Shown here piece by piece: positions 33,194 through 43,593 of a DNA stretch of 64,000 nt. Positions within the stretch are counted from its first letter, which is position 1. Each line of letters opens with the position of its first letter. The DNA lies in contig NZ_LR130759.1 of NCBI RefSeq assembly GCF_900292015.1, positions 5,208,001 to 5,272,000 of the forward strand. Direction: 5' to 3'. The DNA is from Mycobacterium basiliense. Its GTDB lineage: Bacteria; Actinomycetota; Actinomycetes; Mycobacteriales; Mycobacteriaceae. The position numbers and the translations under genes are program-made. The notes beneath the pieces were generated by a model, which saw nothing but the letters and a program-made list of their open reading frames with translations, was not told where the DNA came from and ran no database searches.

Positions 33194-34714
33194 TTGCGCA
33201 CCGGCCGGCAAACCGGTTGCATCGGCGTTGTGGGCGAAGAGGTCGAGCGCACTACGTATGACCGCGCACACCGGCGGGAATACCGGCGCAAAGTCCAACT
33301 TTGTGTGGACGTCTTCGAAACGATGCTGCATCGGTGCCGCTTCGATTCCGACCGCCCGCTCACCGGCATGGAGATCGAATGCAACCTGGTCGACGGCCAG
33401 TACCAGCCCGCCATGTCGAATCGCTCCGTGTTGGACGCGATCGCGGATCCGGCCTACCAGACCGAATTGGGCGCGTTCAACATCGAACTCAACGTCCCGC
33501 CCCGCCCGCTCCCCGGCCACACCGGCCTGGACCTGGAAAAAGAGGTGCGAGCCAGCCTCAACGATGCCGAGCAGAAGGCCAGCTCCGGTGGCGCCCACAT
33601 CGTCATGATCGGCATCCTGCCCACCCTGATGCCCGAACACCTAGCCGATGGCTGGATGAGCGAATCGACGCGCTACAGCGCGCTGAATGACTCGATCTTC
33701 GACGCCCGCGGCGAGGACATCCCGATCAACATTTCAGGTCCGGAGCCATTGCGCTGGCAAGCCGCCTCCATTGCACCCGAATCAGCTTGCACCAGTATGC
33801 AATTGCATCTGCAAGTCGCACCGGCAGATTTTGCCGCCAACTGGAACGCGGCCCAGATGCTGGCCGGCCCACAGCTCGCGTTGGGCGCCAATTCGCCCTA
33901 CTTCTTTGGCCACCGACTCTGGCCGGAGACTCGGATCGAACTGTTCACCCAATCCACCGACACCCGCCCCGAAGAGCTGAAGACCCAGGGGGTGCGACCC
34001 CGGGTGTGGTTCGGTGAGCAGTGGATCACCTCCATCCTCGACCTGTTCAAGGAGAACATCCGCTACTTTCCGTCGCTGCTTCCCGAAGTGTCCGAGGAGG
34101 ACCCGGTCGCCGAGCTTGCCGCTGGGAAAATCCCCGAACTCGCCGAACTGCGGTTGCACAACGGCACGGTGTACCGGTGGAACCGGCCGGTGTACGACAT
34201 CGTGGACGTGGACGGGGTCCGGCGGCCGCATCTCCGGTTGGAGAACCGCGTGCTGCCTGCCGGACCCACCGTCATCGACATGTTGGCGAATTCCGCCTTC
34301 TACTACGGCACGCTCCGGAGTCTGTCCGAAGCGGATCGGCCGCTGTGGTCGACGATGGCATTCTCTGCGGCACAATCGAATTTCCTCGCAGCGGCCCGAC
34401 AAGGCCTCGACGCCCGGCTGCACTGGCCGGGCCTGGGCGAGGTGACCGCACCGGAGTTGGTGTTGGATACCTTGCTGCCGATGGCCCACGAGGGCCTGCG
34501 ACGGTGGGGTGTCGACGCTGTCGTGCGTGAGCGGTTCCTGGGTGTTATCGAGGGCCGTGCCAAGACCGGCCGCAACGGCGCTAGCTGGCAGGTGACGACC
34601 GTTGACGCGTTGCAGGGCCAGGGGATGAGTCGCCGCGAGGCATTGGCCGAGATGCTGCGCCGATACTGCAAACACATGCACGCCAACGAGCCGGTCCATA
34701 CCTGGCCTCAGTAA
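33194..34714 (+). CDS. Glutamate-cysteine ligase-like (GCS2 family) protein (Rv3698-like)
   Basis: A 506-residue protein of the GCS2 carboxylate-amine ligase family. Typical elements: [12 protein letters not shown] (about 56-67, Mg/ATP-binding Glu pair), [14 protein letters not shown], a central SMQLHLQV strand, [52 protein letters not shown] and the helical tail. It corresponds to Rv3698. It is distinct from EgtA encoded 5 kb downstream, so this region holds two GCS2 enzymes. The substrate is unknown; gamma-glutamyl or other amino-acid ligation is likely. The start is uncertain: TTG 33194 is used, and GTG 33230 is an alternative. Confidence 0.87.
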   Translation: MRTGRQTGCIGVVGEEVERTTYDRAHRREYRRKVQLCVDVFETMLHRCRFDSDRPLTGMEIECNLVDGQYQPAMSNRSVLDAIADPAYQTELGAFNIELNVPPRPLPGHTGLDLEKEVRASLNDAEQKASSGGAHIVMIGILPTLMPEHLADGWMSESTRYSALNDSIFDARGEDIPINISGPEPLRWQAASIAPESACTSMQLHLQVAPADFAANWNAAQMLAGPQLALGANSPYFFGHRLWPETRIELFTQSTDTRPEELKTQGVRPRVWFGEQWITSILDLFKENIRYFPSLLPEVSEEDPVAELAAGKIPELAELRLHNGTVYRWNRPVYDIVDVDGVRRPHLRLENRVLPAGPTVIDMLANSAFYYGTLRSLSEADRPLWSTMAFSAAQSNFLAAARQGLDARLHWPGLGEVTAPELVLDTLLPMAHEGLRRWGVDAVVRERFLGVIEGRAKTGRNGASWQVTTVDALQGQGMSRREALAEMLRRYCKHMHANEPVHTWPQ

Positions 34715-34721
34715 CCACGCG

Positions 34722-34734
34722 TAGGTTGGAAGCC
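34722..34734 (+). promoter_or_regulatory. Putative -10 element for a leaderless methyltransferase mRNA
   Basis: TAGGTT at 34722-34727 lies seven bases before the ATG at 34735, the spacing expected for leaderless initiation in mycobacteria. It lies eight bases after the stop of the GCS2-like gene, so the methyltransferase may have its own promoter. Confidence 0.35.
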
Positions 34735-35418
34735 ATGACTTCAGGCTTGATCGACTGGGAGGGCGCCTACCGCGAGCAGGGAGCGTTCGACGGCCCACCG
34801 CCCTGGAATATCGGTGAGCCGCAGCCGGAGCTGGCGGCGTTGATCGCGTCCGGAAAGGTGCGCAGCGACGTGCTCGACGCCGGATGCGGGTATGCCGAAC
34901 TATCGTTGACGCTGGCCGCCGAGGGTTACACGGTGGTCGGCATCGATATCACACAGGCGGCCATCGAGGCCGCCACCAAGGCGGCCCAGGAACGCGAGTT
35001 GACCACGGCGAGCTTCCAACAAGCCGACATCACGTCGTTCACCGGCTATGACGGCCGCTTTTCGACGGTGATCGACAGCACGCTATTTCACTCGTTGCCA
35101 GTAGAGGGCCGCGACGGCTACCTAAGCGCGATACACCGTGCGGCGGCCCCGGGAGCCGACTACTACGTGTTGGTATTCGCCAGGGGCGCCTTTCCGGCCG
35201 AATTGGAGACCAAGCCCAACGAAGTCGACGAGGGTGAGTTGCGGGCCGCGGTCAGCAAGTACTGGGAGATCGACGAGATCCGGCCCGCGTACATCCATGC
35301 CAATGTCCCCCCGATGCCGCAGCTGCCCGCACCACCGATCGAGTTTCCGCCGCATGACCGCGACGAGAAGGGCCGGGTAAAGTTCCCCGCCTACCTACTC
35401 ACCGCGCACAAGGCCTAG
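34735..35418 (+). CDS. SAM-dependent methyltransferase (Rv3699-like)
   Basis: A 227-residue class I methyltransferase. The N-terminus has PPPWNIGEPQPELAALI, typical of thiopurine/TehB-like small-molecule methyltransferases. SAM motif I is VLDAGCGYAELSLTLA (about 47-62), motif II is VVGIDIT, and motif IV is VIDSTLFHSLP. The C-terminal part with PAYIHANVPPMPQLPAPP is a family-specific tail. It matches Rv3699 by position. The substrate is unknown; proximity to the ergothioneine operon is suggestive only. It is convergent with egtE, with 18 bases between stops. Confidence 0.92.
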   Translation: MTSGLIDWEGAYREQGAFDGPPPWNIGEPQPELAALIASGKVRSDVLDAGCGYAELSLTLAAEGYTVVGIDITQAAIEAATKAAQERELTTASFQQADITSFTGYDGRFSTVIDSTLFHSLPVEGRDGYLSAIHRAAAPGADYYVLVFARGAFPAELETKPNEVDEGELRAAVSKYWEIDEIRPAYIHANVPPMPQLPAPPIEFPPHDRDEKGRVKFPAYLLTAHKA

Positions 35419-35436
35419 CGGCACTCGGCGTTGATG

Positions 35437-36576
35437 TCAGCTCGCGGCGGTCGCGGCGATCAGCGCCTCGGCGAATACCTCCAACTCTTCGGCGGTGGTA
35501 TCGACGTGCGGTGAAATCCGCAGCACCGGCGCCGCCAACTCGTGCGGAGCACGCTCCACACTGGCGTAGGTCGTTACGATTCGACGCTCCGTGAGCAACC
35601 AGGCCCGCACCGCCGCGGCGTCGACGCCGTCGGCCGCGACCAGCGTCGTGATGGCGCTGGGCTCGTCTACCTCTTCGGCGACGAACCAGCCATCGACATC
35701 GGCCAGCAGGGTCCGGGTGATGCCGCCCAACTCCGCCAGGCGGGCCCGGATCAGTTTCGGCCCACACGCCAAATGCTCCCCCACGGCCAGTGAAAAACCC
35801 ACGCGCGCAGCAATATTGGCCTCCCCGAACTGTAGCCGTTCAGCCACCGACAGCGTCGGCGCCCAGCCCGGCGGCGGCAGCCGCGGTGTCAGCCGTTCCA
35901 TCAGCTCGGGCCGCACGGCCAACACCCCGACACCGCGTGGTCCCGCGATCCATTTGCGCGACGACGAATAGGTGACGTCGGCAGCTACGGCGCAGTCCAC
36001 CTGCCCAAGCGCCTGAGCGGCATCAACAACCAGCGGCAGCCCCAGCTCAGCGCACAGCTTCGCCATCATTGGCAGCGGCTGCACGGTGCCCCGGTGGCTG
36101 GCCACGGGAGTCAGGTGAACCAAGTCGGGCGGGTCCTCCTCCAGCTGGAACGCCGCATCGTCCAGCGCCAGCCTGCCGTCATCCAGAGTCGGCAGCAGAC
36201 GCACGTCGAATCCATGCGCGGCCATCACAGCCAGATTCGGGCCGTACTCACCGGGCAGGCAGGCCAGCCTCCGACGCTCGCCCGGCCAACTGCCCAACAG
36301 CAAATCCAAGGCGTGCAGGGAACCGGTAGTGAACACCACCTCGGCGTCAGGCGAGCCGCACAATGTCGCGACGGCGGCGCGACCCGCATCAAGCACCGGC
36401 GCGGCGGCTTCGGCCGCAACGTAGCCGCCGACCTCAGCCTCGTGTAGCGCGTGCTGGGCGGCGGCCTGAAGCACCGCGAAACTTTGGCGTGAGCAGGCCG
36501 CATTGTCCAAATGCAGTCCGGCAACCGGGGGGCGGGCCGCCCGCCACCGGTCGGCCAGAGGAGTCGCTTCGCTCAC
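35437..36576 (-). CDS. egtE: Ergothioneine biosynthesis PLP C-S lyase EgtE
   Basis: A 379-residue fold type I PLP enzyme (class V aminotransferase/NifS-like) that cleaves hercynyl-cysteine sulfoxide to ergothioneine. The Schiff-base lysine is K208 in [17 protein letters not shown], the PLP-binding Asp is in [10 protein letters not shown], and the N-terminus [11 protein letters not shown] is typical. It is the last gene of the egtABCDE operon, and its ATG/stop arrangement overlaps egtD by four bases. It corresponds to Rv3700c. Confidence 0.96.
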   Translation of the reverse strand: MSEATPLADRWRAARPPVAGLHLDNAACSRQSFAVLQAAAQHALHEAEVGGYVAAEAAAPVLDAGRAAVATLCGSPDAEVVFTTGSLHALDLLLGSWPGERRRLACLPGEYGPNLAVMAAHGFDVRLLPTLDDGRLALDDAAFQLEEDPPDLVHLTPVASHRGTVQPLPMMAKLCAELGLPLVVDAAQALGQVDCAVAADVTYSSSRKWIAGPRGVGVLAVRPELMERLTPRLPPPGWAPTLSVAERLQFGEANIAARVGFSLAVGEHLACGPKLIRARLAELGGITRTLLADVDGWFVAEEVDEPSAITTLVAADGVDAAAVRAWLLTERRIVTTYASVERAPHELAAPVLRISPHVDTTAEELEVFAEALIAATAAS

Positions 36577-37538
36577 TTGTGGGCCAGTGACATGCCGAAG
36601 TCATTGGCGTGGTCGGTCCACCACTGGGTGCGACGCAAGCCCACCGCGGCCAGTTCAGCGCGGACCCCATCTGGCCGAAACTTGCACGATACTTCGGTGA
36701 GCATCTCCTCACCGGGACTGAAGTCGACGGTCAACTCCAAGGCACCCACTCGCACTCGCTGCCGGCGATCGGACCGCAACCACATCTCGATCCGTTCCTC
36801 CGCACTGTTCCACCGGGCGACGTGCTGGTAGGCCTCCACCTCGAAATCCGCGTCGAGTTCGCGGTTGATCACCGCGAGCACGTTTCGGTTGAACCGTGCG
36901 GTTACCCCTGAGGCATCGTCGTAGGCGCGAATCAAGCGATCAGTGTCTTTGACCAGGTCGGTGCCCAGCAGGAGGCTGTCGCCCCGCCTCATCACCCCGG
37001 CCAACGCGGCGAGGAATTCCGCCCGCGGCTCCGGTGTGAGGTTGCCGATCGTCGATCCCAGAAACACGAACAGCCGTCGGCCTCCGCCAGGGATTTCGGA
37101 CAGGTGCTCCTCGAAATCGCCACAGACCGCTTGGATCTCGATTCCCTGATATTCACCTCGGATGGCGTTCGCCGCCGCAGATAGCACGCTGGCGTCAACG
37201 TCGAACGGCACGAATCTGCGCAGCAGTCCGCGGTCCCGCAACGCGTTCAACAGCAGCCGCGTTTTCTCCGAAGTCCCGCTGCCCAGTTCGACCAGGGTGT
37301 CGGCCCTGCTGTCGGCCGCGATTTCGGCCGCGCGGCGGCGCAGGATGCCCGCCTCAGCACGGGTCGGGTAATACTCCGGCAACCGAGTGATCTGATCAAA
37401 CAGCTCACTACCGATCGAATCATAGAACCACTTGGGCGGCAACGATTTCGGCGACCTCTGCAAGCCGTCGAAAACGTCTCGGCGCAATGCAAGGTAGGCC
37501 GAGTCCTCGGCTAGATGGTTCGACAGCGACAGTGTCAT
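36573..37538 (-). CDS. egtD: Histidine N-alpha-methyltransferase EgtD
   Basis: A 321-residue enzyme, the same length as M. tuberculosis EgtD (Rv3701c). It trimethylates histidine to hercynine with SAM. Visible features: [27 protein letters not shown] in parts near the N-terminus (histidine pocket), [14 protein letters not shown] (SAM motif I), [19 protein letters not shown] and the C-terminal [12 protein letters not shown]. It starts at ATG 37536-37538, which shares one base with the egtC stop (TGATG). The short reading frame upstream is not needed. Confidence 0.97.
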   Translation of the reverse strand: MTLSLSNHLAEDSAYLALRRDVFDGLQRSPKSLPPKWFYDSIGSELFDQITRLPEYYPTRAEAGILRRRAAEIAADSRADTLVELGSGTSEKTRLLLNALRDRGLLRRFVPFDVDASVLSAAANAIRGEYQGIEIQAVCGDFEEHLSEIPGGGRRLFVFLGSTIGNLTPEPRAEFLAALAGVMRRGDSLLLGTDLVKDTDRLIRAYDDASGVTARFNRNVLAVINRELDADFEVEAYQHVARWNSAEERIEMWLRSDRRQRVRVGALELTVDFSPGEEMLTEVSCKFRPDGVRAELAAVGLRRTQWWTDHANDFGMSLAHK

Positions 37539-38248
37539 CAAGGCCCCTCCGTTGCATCCAATGCTGTCAACGTGACCCGATCCGCGGTGACCTCCACCAG
37601 GTGATGATCTGGCACGTCTTCCCAATCGGAGTCGTTGTCATAAGGTTCGCTGGCCAGCACCACCCCATCGGGCCGGCGCAGAATGGACAGAGTGTCGTGC
37701 CAGGTCGTGGCCAGCAAACGAGACCCGTTGGCGGCTAATATATTCAGCCGGGCCTTCGGGTCAGCCGCGCCGATCTCTTGGATTGTGTCACCAAGTGCGT
37801 CCAGCCCGCGTTCGAAAATCATCGCCGCGAGTATGGCGCTGTCACAGACCGATTCGGCCTTCGCGCTGAGAGGCAACACGGCTCGGTCAACGATCCCGTT
37901 GTGCGACAACAGCCACCGGCCGTCGGTGAACGGTGCTGTCGCGCTGACGTCAATCGGCATGCCCACGGTTGCCGAGCGCACCGCGGCAACCACACAATTG
38001 CTGCGCAGCGCGGGTGCGACCGAATCGAACGAGGTGTCCCCCCACAGCGGGGCCGGACTACGCCAGCGCCGGGGGGTACCGTCCTGCGAAGCGCTATCGA
38101 AAAAGCCAACGCCCCAACCATCGGCGTTCAGCAGGCAATGCTTTTGCCGGCGCGGCGCATAGGACTGCACCCGCAGCCCGTACGGCGGATCCAACACCAA
38201 CGAGGACAACGTGACCTGCCCGCCGAGCCAACCCAGATGACGACACAT
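37538..38248 (-). CDS. egtC: Ergothioneine amidohydrolase EgtC
   Basis: A 236-residue class II glutamine amidotransferase-like hydrolase. The N-terminal nucleophile is Cys2 in [10 protein letters not shown], exposed after Met removal. Other elements are [24 protein letters not shown] and LLSHNGIVD. It removes the gamma-glutamyl group from gamma-glutamyl-hercynyl-cysteine sulfoxide. The ATG at 38246-38248 shares one base with the egtB stop (TGATG), giving tight translational coupling. It corresponds to Rv3702c. Confidence 0.96.
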   Translation of the reverse strand: MCRHLGWLGGQVTLSSLVLDPPYGLRVQSYAPRRQKHCLLNADGWGVGFFDSASQDGTPRRWRSPAPLWGDTSFDSVAPALRSNCVVAAVRSATVGMPIDVSATAPFTDGRWLLSHNGIVDRAVLPLSAKAESVCDSAILAAMIFERGLDALGDTIQEIGAADPKARLNILAANGSRLLATTWHDTLSILRRPDGVVLASEPYDNDSDWEDVPDHHLVEVTADRVTLTALDATEGP

Positions 38249-39546
38249 CAGGCCGGATCCTCGATCGACCACGCCAGCCGAACCCCACTGAAGATCTGGC
38301 GACGGTACGGGTGATCCCAGTTGCGGAAACTGGGCCGCAGGATCGCCGGATCGACCGCCCACGAGCCACCGCGCAGCACCCGATAGTCGCCGTCGAAAAA
38401 CGGCTGGGAGTAGCGCTCATAGATCATCGGAACGAAACCCGGCCAGGGATGCAGGGCAGAGGAGGTCCACTCCCAGACATCACCGAGCAGCTGCTCGGCC
38501 CCGTACGCCGAAGCGCCAGCCGGGTAGGCACCGGCGGGAGCTGGGCGCAGCGCCGCCGCCCCCAGGTTGGCGTGCCCATCCGACGGCTCCTCGTTACCCC
38601 ACGGGAATCGGCGGCGCGAGTTCGTCGCCGGATCCCACGCGCAGGCCTTCTCCCACTCGATTTCGGTGGGGAGGCGGGCGCCGGCCCATGCCGCGTACGC
38701 CTCCGCTTCGAAGTAGGAGACATGTTGCACCGGCTCATCGGCCCGAATGTCTTCCACGTAGCCGAATCTGGTGTGCGCGGTATCGGAATTCCAGAAGCGT
38801 GGCGCGGTCAGATCGGCGCGCTGCCGATGCTGCCAGCCACGGGCGGACCAGAACCGAGGTTCCGCATAGCCACCATCGTCGATGAAGTGTTGCCATTCAC
38901 CGTTGGTCACCGGAACCCGCCCGATCCGAAACGCCGGCACGTCGACGACGTGCGCCGGGCGCTCGTTGTCCAACGAGTAAGGCTCGCTGGCGCCGTCCAC
39001 CCCCAGCACAAAGGGGCCGCCCGGGACAAGCACCGACGTTCCTGCCACCCCCGGCCGACCCGGAGGCAGCCGGGCAGGCTCGCCCAGAAGGGGCGCGCCG
39101 GTGCGCAGATTCAACGCCTGCAGCATGGTTTCGGTGTGCTGATACTCGTGGCTGAGCACCAGCCCGAACGCGAAACTGGCCGGGTCGTCGGGACGATCGT
39201 CGGGCAGCGCATCGAGGGCATCCAGCGCGGCCGACCGAACCGTGCGGCAAAACGATCGCGCCTGCTGCGGGGACAATAGCGGGAGATCGACACGGCTGGC
39301 GCGCGAGTGCTCGAATGCGTCGTAGAGTCTCTCGATGGCCGCCGGCAACATCCCGGGCCGATCCGGGTTACCGCCGCGCAGCAGCCACAACTCCTCCTGC
39401 TGACCGATATGTGCCAAATCCCACACCAGCGGGCTCATCAACGGGTCGTACTGCCGACACAGCTCGGCGTCATCGAAATCGACCAGCCGCAGCGTACGCG
39501 TCCGGGCCCGTTCCAGGTCGCCGGCCAGTCTTTCCCGTGAGGTCAC
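38248..39546 (-). CDS. egtB: Iron-dependent sulfoxide synthase EgtB
   Basis: A 432-residue enzyme with an N-terminal DinB-like helical domain and a C-terminal formylglycine-generating-enzyme-like domain. The non-haem iron histidines are in [12 protein letters not shown] and [11 protein letters not shown] (HxxxH). The C-type lectin part contains [32 protein letters not shown] and [10 protein letters not shown]. It joins gamma-glutamylcysteine and hercynine using O2. The GTG start overlaps the egtA stop (GTGA). Longer frames upstream lie inside egtA. It corresponds to Rv3703c. Confidence 0.96.
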   Translation of the reverse strand: MTSRERLAGDLERARTRTLRLVDFDDAELCRQYDPLMSPLVWDLAHIGQQEELWLLRGGNPDRPGMLPAAIERLYDAFEHSRASRVDLPLLSPQQARSFCRTVRSAALDALDALPDDRPDDPASFAFGLVLSHEYQHTETMLQALNLRTGAPLLGEPARLPPGRPGVAGTSVLVPGGPFVLGVDGASEPYSLDNERPAHVVDVPAFRIGRVPVTNGEWQHFIDDGGYAEPRFWSARGWQHRQRADLTAPRFWNSDTAHTRFGYVEDIRADEPVQHVSYFEAEAYAAWAGARLPTEIEWEKACAWDPATNSRRRFPWGNEEPSDGHANLGAAALRPAPAGAYPAGASAYGAEQLLGDVWEWTSSALHPWPGFVPMIYERYSQPFFDGDYRVLRGGSWAVDPAILRPSFRNWDHPYRRQIFSGVRLAWSIEDPA

Positions 39547-40832
39547 AATTCCCCTCGTGCCAACCGCGCCACCGTCGGCGCGATACCGTGCTCGATCACC
39601 AGGTCGCCGAAGTCGTCGCCGGGACAGCGACCCCGCTCCACGTTGGACATCAATGCCTGCATCGTGGGAACCAAATCGGCCGGTGCTCGTTCGGCAGCGA
39701 CGGCCAGACATCGGTTGGCCGCCGCATGCAGCCTGGGATCGGCGAGACCGTCGCGCGCGGCCGCGTCCCACTCGGTGGCGACCGGCTCGACGATCTCGGC
39801 CGCCATATCCGCCGCGGCCGGGTCATCGAGCAACGTCACCAGCGTGAACACCACGGCGGGCCAGAATGCATCGGGGACGCTGTCCAGGTACCGAATTTCC
39901 AGCCACTGCCGGGGGCGCACCGGCGGGAACAGCGTGGTGAGGTGGTAATCGAGATCGGCGATGGTCGGGCGCCGATCGCCCAGCAGGACCCGACCGTCCG
40001 CCCAATCCATGAAAGGCACGTGGTGGGTAACCGCCACCGCGTCCGGATTGTGCACCAGCATTACCGGGGCTTTCAGCGCGTAGCGCGCCCAATCGGTGAC
40101 GGGGTCCTCAGCACTGGCCCCCAGGATTGGCCCACACCGAGCGTCATCCATCTGTCCCCAGACCCGCTGCCGGGTGCACCGCCACCCGGAGAAGCTGCCC
40201 TCCAACATTGGGGAATTGGCGGCGATGGCAATCATCGTGGGCCCCAGGGCGTGCGCCAGTCGTACCCGGGCCACCCAGCCCGCCTGCGGCCCGGCGTCGA
40301 CATTGACCTGTATCGAGGCGGTCGACGTCATCATCGCCGCGCCGGCCATCCCGTTCTGGCTGGCGGTGAAGAACTGTTCCATGGCTCGATAACGCGCGCC
40401 CGGGTTGATCCGCATGGTCGGTCGTATCGGGTCGGCGCCGAGAAAGACCAAGCCCAGCTCGGCGTCGGCGAACGTGGACCGCAGCACGGTCTGATCGCGG
40501 GCCATCGCGTCGATGGCGGCCGCGATCCCATCGCACGGCGGGCCGGACAGTTCCACCGCGCCACCAGGCTCCACACTGACCGCGCTCCCGCCGGGCAGCG
40601 GGCCCAGCAACTGCAGAACACCGCTGATCTCGTCCCAACTCGGCCGGCGAAGAGGATCCGACGGGTCGTAGCAATGCGCTTCGATCTCCAGACCAACCCG
40701 GCCCAACGGTCCGTCGGTGAGGCAGCCGTCTGCGATATATCCGGCGGCAACCTCCGAGCCGGCGATCTCGATGGCTGCCGTGCGGGCGTTATTCAGCTGC
40801 GACGCCGCCGCAGTACTGGGGGCGAACGTCAT
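39543..40832 (-). CDS. egtA: Gamma-glutamylcysteine synthetase EgtA (GshA-like)
   Basis: A 429-residue GCS2-family ligase making gamma-glutamylcysteine for ergothioneine. Elements: [14 protein letters not shown] (Mg/ATP Glu residues, about 45-58), [42 protein letters not shown] and [13 protein letters not shown]. The ATG at 40830-40832 is preceded by GGAGGGA, a strong site, fitting its place as first gene of the operon. The following genes egtB-E have overlaps in place of independent ribosome sites. It corresponds to Rv3704c. Confidence 0.96.
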   Translation of the reverse strand: MTFAPSTAAASQLNNARTAAIEIAGSEVAAGYIADGCLTDGPLGRVGLEIEAHCYDPSDPLRRPSWDEISGVLQLLGPLPGGSAVSVEPGGAVELSGPPCDGIAAAIDAMARDQTVLRSTFADAELGLVFLGADPIRPTMRINPGARYRAMEQFFTASQNGMAGAAMMTSTASIQVNVDAGPQAGWVARVRLAHALGPTMIAIAANSPMLEGSFSGWRCTRQRVWGQMDDARCGPILGASAEDPVTDWARYALKAPVMLVHNPDAVAVTHHVPFMDWADGRVLLGDRRPTIADLDYHLTTLFPPVRPRQWLEIRYLDSVPDAFWPAVVFTLVTLLDDPAAADMAAEIVEPVATEWDAAARDGLADPRLHAAANRCLAVAAERAPADLVPTMQALMSNVERGRCPGDDFGDLVIEHGIAPTVARLARGEL

Positions 40833-40980
40833 ATCACGATCCCTCCGGGGCCGGACCTTGCGCAGCTACCGGCAACGATAGCCGCCACATGTCATCTTCC
40901 AGGTCATCTACCAGACCGTCCCGACATATTCCCGCCAGTCTTGGTTGCACAGGTCAGACAAGTACCCACATTTCTGAGCG

Positions 40981-41628
40981 TTACTGGCCGAGCGTGTTCT
41001 CCATCGCGCCAACCAGCACATTAACGGCGGGGCCGCCGTTGCCAGACTGGCAGACCTTGGCCTGCAGCAACACATTTTCACGCAGCCGGGTTTGATTGAA
41101 ACACCGCCGATCGGTGCCCGCTTCCTGCTTGGTCCACGCAGCATCACGTGCGCCGGGTGGACCGCCGTCGAATGACCATACCTGCGTGGTTCCGTTTTCC
41201 AAATGCATCGCGGTGGTCTGTCCCGAGCAACCCACGGTGCGGTCAACCAATCGATGGAAGGCCCGATCCGCGGCGTCGTTGGTCGCGAACACCCCGACCG
41301 CCTGCTTGACGTAGTGCGTTTGGTCGGTGGCAGAGGTCTGCGTGGTGGCGCCGTTGAACGAGGCCAGATCGGGGTCGTCGTACACCTCGGGTAGCCCGAT
41401 GTCGGCCCAGTTGTTGCAGGCCGGAAGGTCGACCGAGTATGCCTGGAACGGCTGGGTGAACACCGACTCCCAACCCATCGGCGCGCCGACGATATTTCCG
41501 ACCGACCCCTTGCCGAGGACCGCGTAGGACACCACCCCCGGCTCCGACGGATGCGCCTCCGCAGCGGGGGCCGCCAACGGACCGGCGATGCCCAGCCCGA
41601 GGCTCACCGCCGCAACGGCGACCCGCAT
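40981..41628 (-). CDS. Secreted PknH-sensor-like protein (Rv3705c-like)
   Basis: A 215-residue exported protein. Signal peptide: MRVAVAAVSLGLGIAGPLAAPAAEA-HPS. The mature domain contains LPACNNWADIG, VFATNDAADRAFHRLV, DRTVGCSGQT, TQVWSFDGG and two further cysteines in RRCFNQ and AKVCQSG. This four-Cys pattern is the PknH-like extracellular domain, a cleft-bearing sensor fold also found in LpqA/LpqQ-type lipoproteins. Here there is no lipobox cysteine, so the protein is secreted rather than lipidated. It follows ohr on the same strand. Confidence 0.9.
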   Translation of the reverse strand: MRVAVAAVSLGLGIAGPLAAPAAEAHPSEPGVVSYAVLGKGSVGNIVGAPMGWESVFTQPFQAYSVDLPACNNWADIGLPEVYDDPDLASFNGATTQTSATDQTHYVKQAVGVFATNDAADRAFHRLVDRTVGCSGQTTAMHLENGTTQVWSFDGGPPGARDAAWTKQEAGTDRRCFNQTRLRENVLLQAKVCQSGNGGPAVNVLVGAMENTLGQ

Positions 41629-41633
41629 GCCGG

Positions 41634-42062
41634 CTAGACCTTGGCCGATACGTCGACGTCGATATCGCCGCGGGTGGCCTTGGAGTACGGGCACACCTGG
41701 TGCGCCTGCTGCACCAAACCGTCGGCGATGCCTTGCTCCACACCCGGCAGGTAGCTAACGATCTTGGCGGTGAGCCCGAATCCGCCCGCCGAGTCCTTGC
41801 CGAAACCGATCCGGGCCCTCAGCGTGGTTACGTCGTCGAGGACGACCTCTGACTTACCCCCCACCAGCCGCAGAGCACCCAGGAAGCAGGCGGCGTAGCC
41901 GGCCGCGAACAGCTGCTCGGGGTTGGTCCCCCCACCATTGCCGCCCATCGCCGTGGGTGGGCTGGTTTCCAGGTCGACCCGGCCATCGTCGGATTTCACA
42001 TGCCCGTCGCGTCCACCACCGGTTGCCGTGGACTCCGCGGTGCAAACGACTTCAATGGTCAT
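41634..42062 (-). CDS. ohr: Organic hydroperoxide resistance protein Ohr/OsmC family
   Basis: A 142-residue OsmC/Ohr peroxidase. The start MTIEVVCTAESTATGGGRDG is typical of Ohr. The two catalytic cysteines are in YAACFLGALRLV and AHQVCPYSKATRGDIDV, which is the Ohr subgroup signature. NPEQLFAAGY lies before the first Cys. Ohr reduces fatty-acid and other organic hydroperoxides using lipoylated partners. ATG 42060-42062 is used; an ATG four codons upstream is possible. It lies downstream of the catalase gene across a perfect hairpin. Not part of the M. tuberculosis H37Rv order as recalled. Confidence 0.93.
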   Translation of the reverse strand: MTIEVVCTAESTATGGGRDGHVKSDDGRVDLETSPPTAMGGNGGGTNPEQLFAAGYAACFLGALRLVGGKSEVVLDDVTTLRARIGFGKDSAGGFGLTAKIVSYLPGVEQGIADGLVQQAHQVCPYSKATRGDIDVDVSAKV

Positions 42063-42088
42063 GGTGCCGATCATGCCAGGCCCGGCCA

Positions 42089-42137
42089 ACGTCGAGGTGT
42101 CGGGCCGAAACGGGAGAAAAACCCGACACCTCGACGT
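42089..42137 (-). terminator. Perfect 16-bp hairpin after the catalase gene
   Basis: ACGTCGAGGTGTCGGG (42089-42104) is exactly complementary to CCCGACACCTCGACGT (42122-42137), with a 17-base loop. It begins eight bases after the catalase stop codon on the minus strand and precedes ohr. It should terminate the catalase mRNA or stabilise its 3' end. Confidence 0.82.
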
Positions 42138-42144
42138 CGGATGC

Positions 42145-43593
42145 CTAGCTAGCGTTGGCGCGCACGCCCTCTTCCACGGCCTTGCCGAGATCGGGGTCCA
42201 CGTTGCGCCAGTAATCGAACACCCGCGACAACACTGGCTCCCGCACACCCTTGCTGACATGGCCAATGATGTTGTGGGCCAGCCGTTCCCGAGCGGCATC
42301 GTCGAGAACATCGCGGACCATGGTGCCGGCCTGACCCCAGTCGTCATCCTCCGGGTGCAGGGTGTAGGCCGCGCGGATCATCTGCCCGTCGGCGTGCCAG
42401 CGCACTTCGGCGGCGCGTGCCGGATCGGCCCGGGGCCCGCCGTAGGAATTGGGCGCATACACCGGATCCGATGCGTTCTGCACGCGCATCGCGCCATCCT
42501 TGGAGTAGCTATTGACGTCAACTTTCGGTGAATTGACGGGAATCTGCCGGTAGTTGGTGCCCAACCGGGCACGGTGCGCATCGGCGTAGGAGAACCCGCG
42601 GGCCAACAGCATTTTGTCCGGGCTCAACCCGGTGCCGGGCACGATGTTGTTTGGCTCGAAAGCGGCCTGCTCGATCTCGGTGTGGTAGTCGGTGACGTTG
42701 CGGTCCAGCGTCATCGTGCCGACGTCGATCAACGGGTAGTCCCCGTGCGGCCACACCTTGGTCAGGTCGAACGGGTTGAACCGATAGGTCTTGGCGTCCT
42801 CGAACGGCATGATCTGCATCTTCAGCGTCCAGCTGGGGTACTCGCCGCGCTCGATCGCCTCGTACAGATCGCGCTGGTGGTAGTCGCCGTCTTCACCAGC
42901 CAGCCGGTCGGCGTCCTCCTGGGTGAGGAAATCGATGCCCTGGTCGGTGACAAAGTGGTACTTCACCCAAAAGATCTCGCCGGCGGCGTTGATCCAGCTG
43001 TAGGTGTGGCTGCTGTAGCCGTTCATCTGCCGCCAGCTCTTGGGAATCCCGCGATCGCCCATCAGCCAGGTCACTTGATGCGCCGACTCCGGCGAGAGAC
43101 TCCAGAAGTCCCACTGCATGTTGTGATCGCGCACGTTGCTGGCCTGCAGCCGCTTTTGCGATCGGATGAAGTGCTGGAACTTCAGCGGGTCACGCATGAA
43201 GAAGATCGGCGTGTTGTTGCCGACCATGTCAAAGTTGCCCTCGGTCGTGTAGAACTTCAGCGCGAACCCGCGCGGATCACGCCAGGTGTCTGGGCTGCCA
43301 CGCTCGCCGGCGACGGTGGAGAACCGGGCCAGCATGTCGGTCTTGGTCCCGGGCTGGAACACCGCCGCCCTGGTGTACTCGCTGACATCATTAGTCACCT
43401 CGAAATGACCGAAGGCGCCGCCCCCCTTGGCGTGTGGCTGGCGTTCCGGGATACGTTCGCGGTTAAACATCGCCATTTGTTCGATCAGATAGTGATCCTG
43501 CAGCAGGATCGGGCCGTCGGGTCCGACGGTCAACGACTGCTCGTCACTGGGCGCGGGATTGCCGGCGTCGGTGGTGGTGTAGCGCTTTGTCAT
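42145..43593 (-). CDS. katA: Monofunctional haem catalase
   Basis: A 482-residue small-subunit (clade 3-type) catalase that dismutates H2O2. The catalytic His is H54 in [13 protein letters not shown], the distal Asn is in [11 protein letters not shown] (about N128), and the proximal haem region is in [17 protein letters not shown]. The sequence has no KatG-like peroxidase domain. M. tuberculosis has only KatG, so a separate catalase at this locus is an NTM feature. It lies upstream of ohr, and both are oxidative-defence genes next to the ergothioneine operon. The ATG start is at 43591-43593 with GAGGAG upstream. Confidence 0.96.
   Translation of the reverse strand: MTKRYTTTDAGNPAPSDEQSLTVGPDGPILLQDHYLIEQMAMFNRERIPERQPHAKGGGAFGHFEVTNDVSEYTRAAVFQPGTKTDMLARFSTVAGERGSPDTWRDPRGFALKFYTTEGNFDMVGNNTPIFFMRDPLKFQHFIRSQKRLQASNVRDHNMQWDFWSLSPESAHQVTWLMGDRGIPKSWRQMNGYSSHTYSWINAAGEIFWVKYHFVTDQGIDFLTQEDADRLAGEDGDYHQRDLYEAIERGEYPSWTLKMQIMPFEDAKTYRFNPFDLTKVWPHGDYPLIDVGTMTLDRNVTDYHTEIEQAAFEPNNIVPGTGLSPDKMLLARGFSYADAHRARLGTNYRQIPVNSPKVDVNSYSKDGAMRVQNASDPVYAPNSYGGPRADPARAAEVRWHADGQMIRAAYTLHPEDDDWGQAGTMVRDVLDDAARERLAHNIIGHVSKGVREPVLSRVFDYWRNVDPDLGKAVEEGVRANAS

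Noticed and set aside
33106..34734. vapBC48 toxin-antitoxin pair expected between glpK and Rv3698 in M. tuberculosis.
   Set aside because: The glpK-Rv3698 gap is under 100 bases and holds no PIN-domain or antitoxin reading frame.
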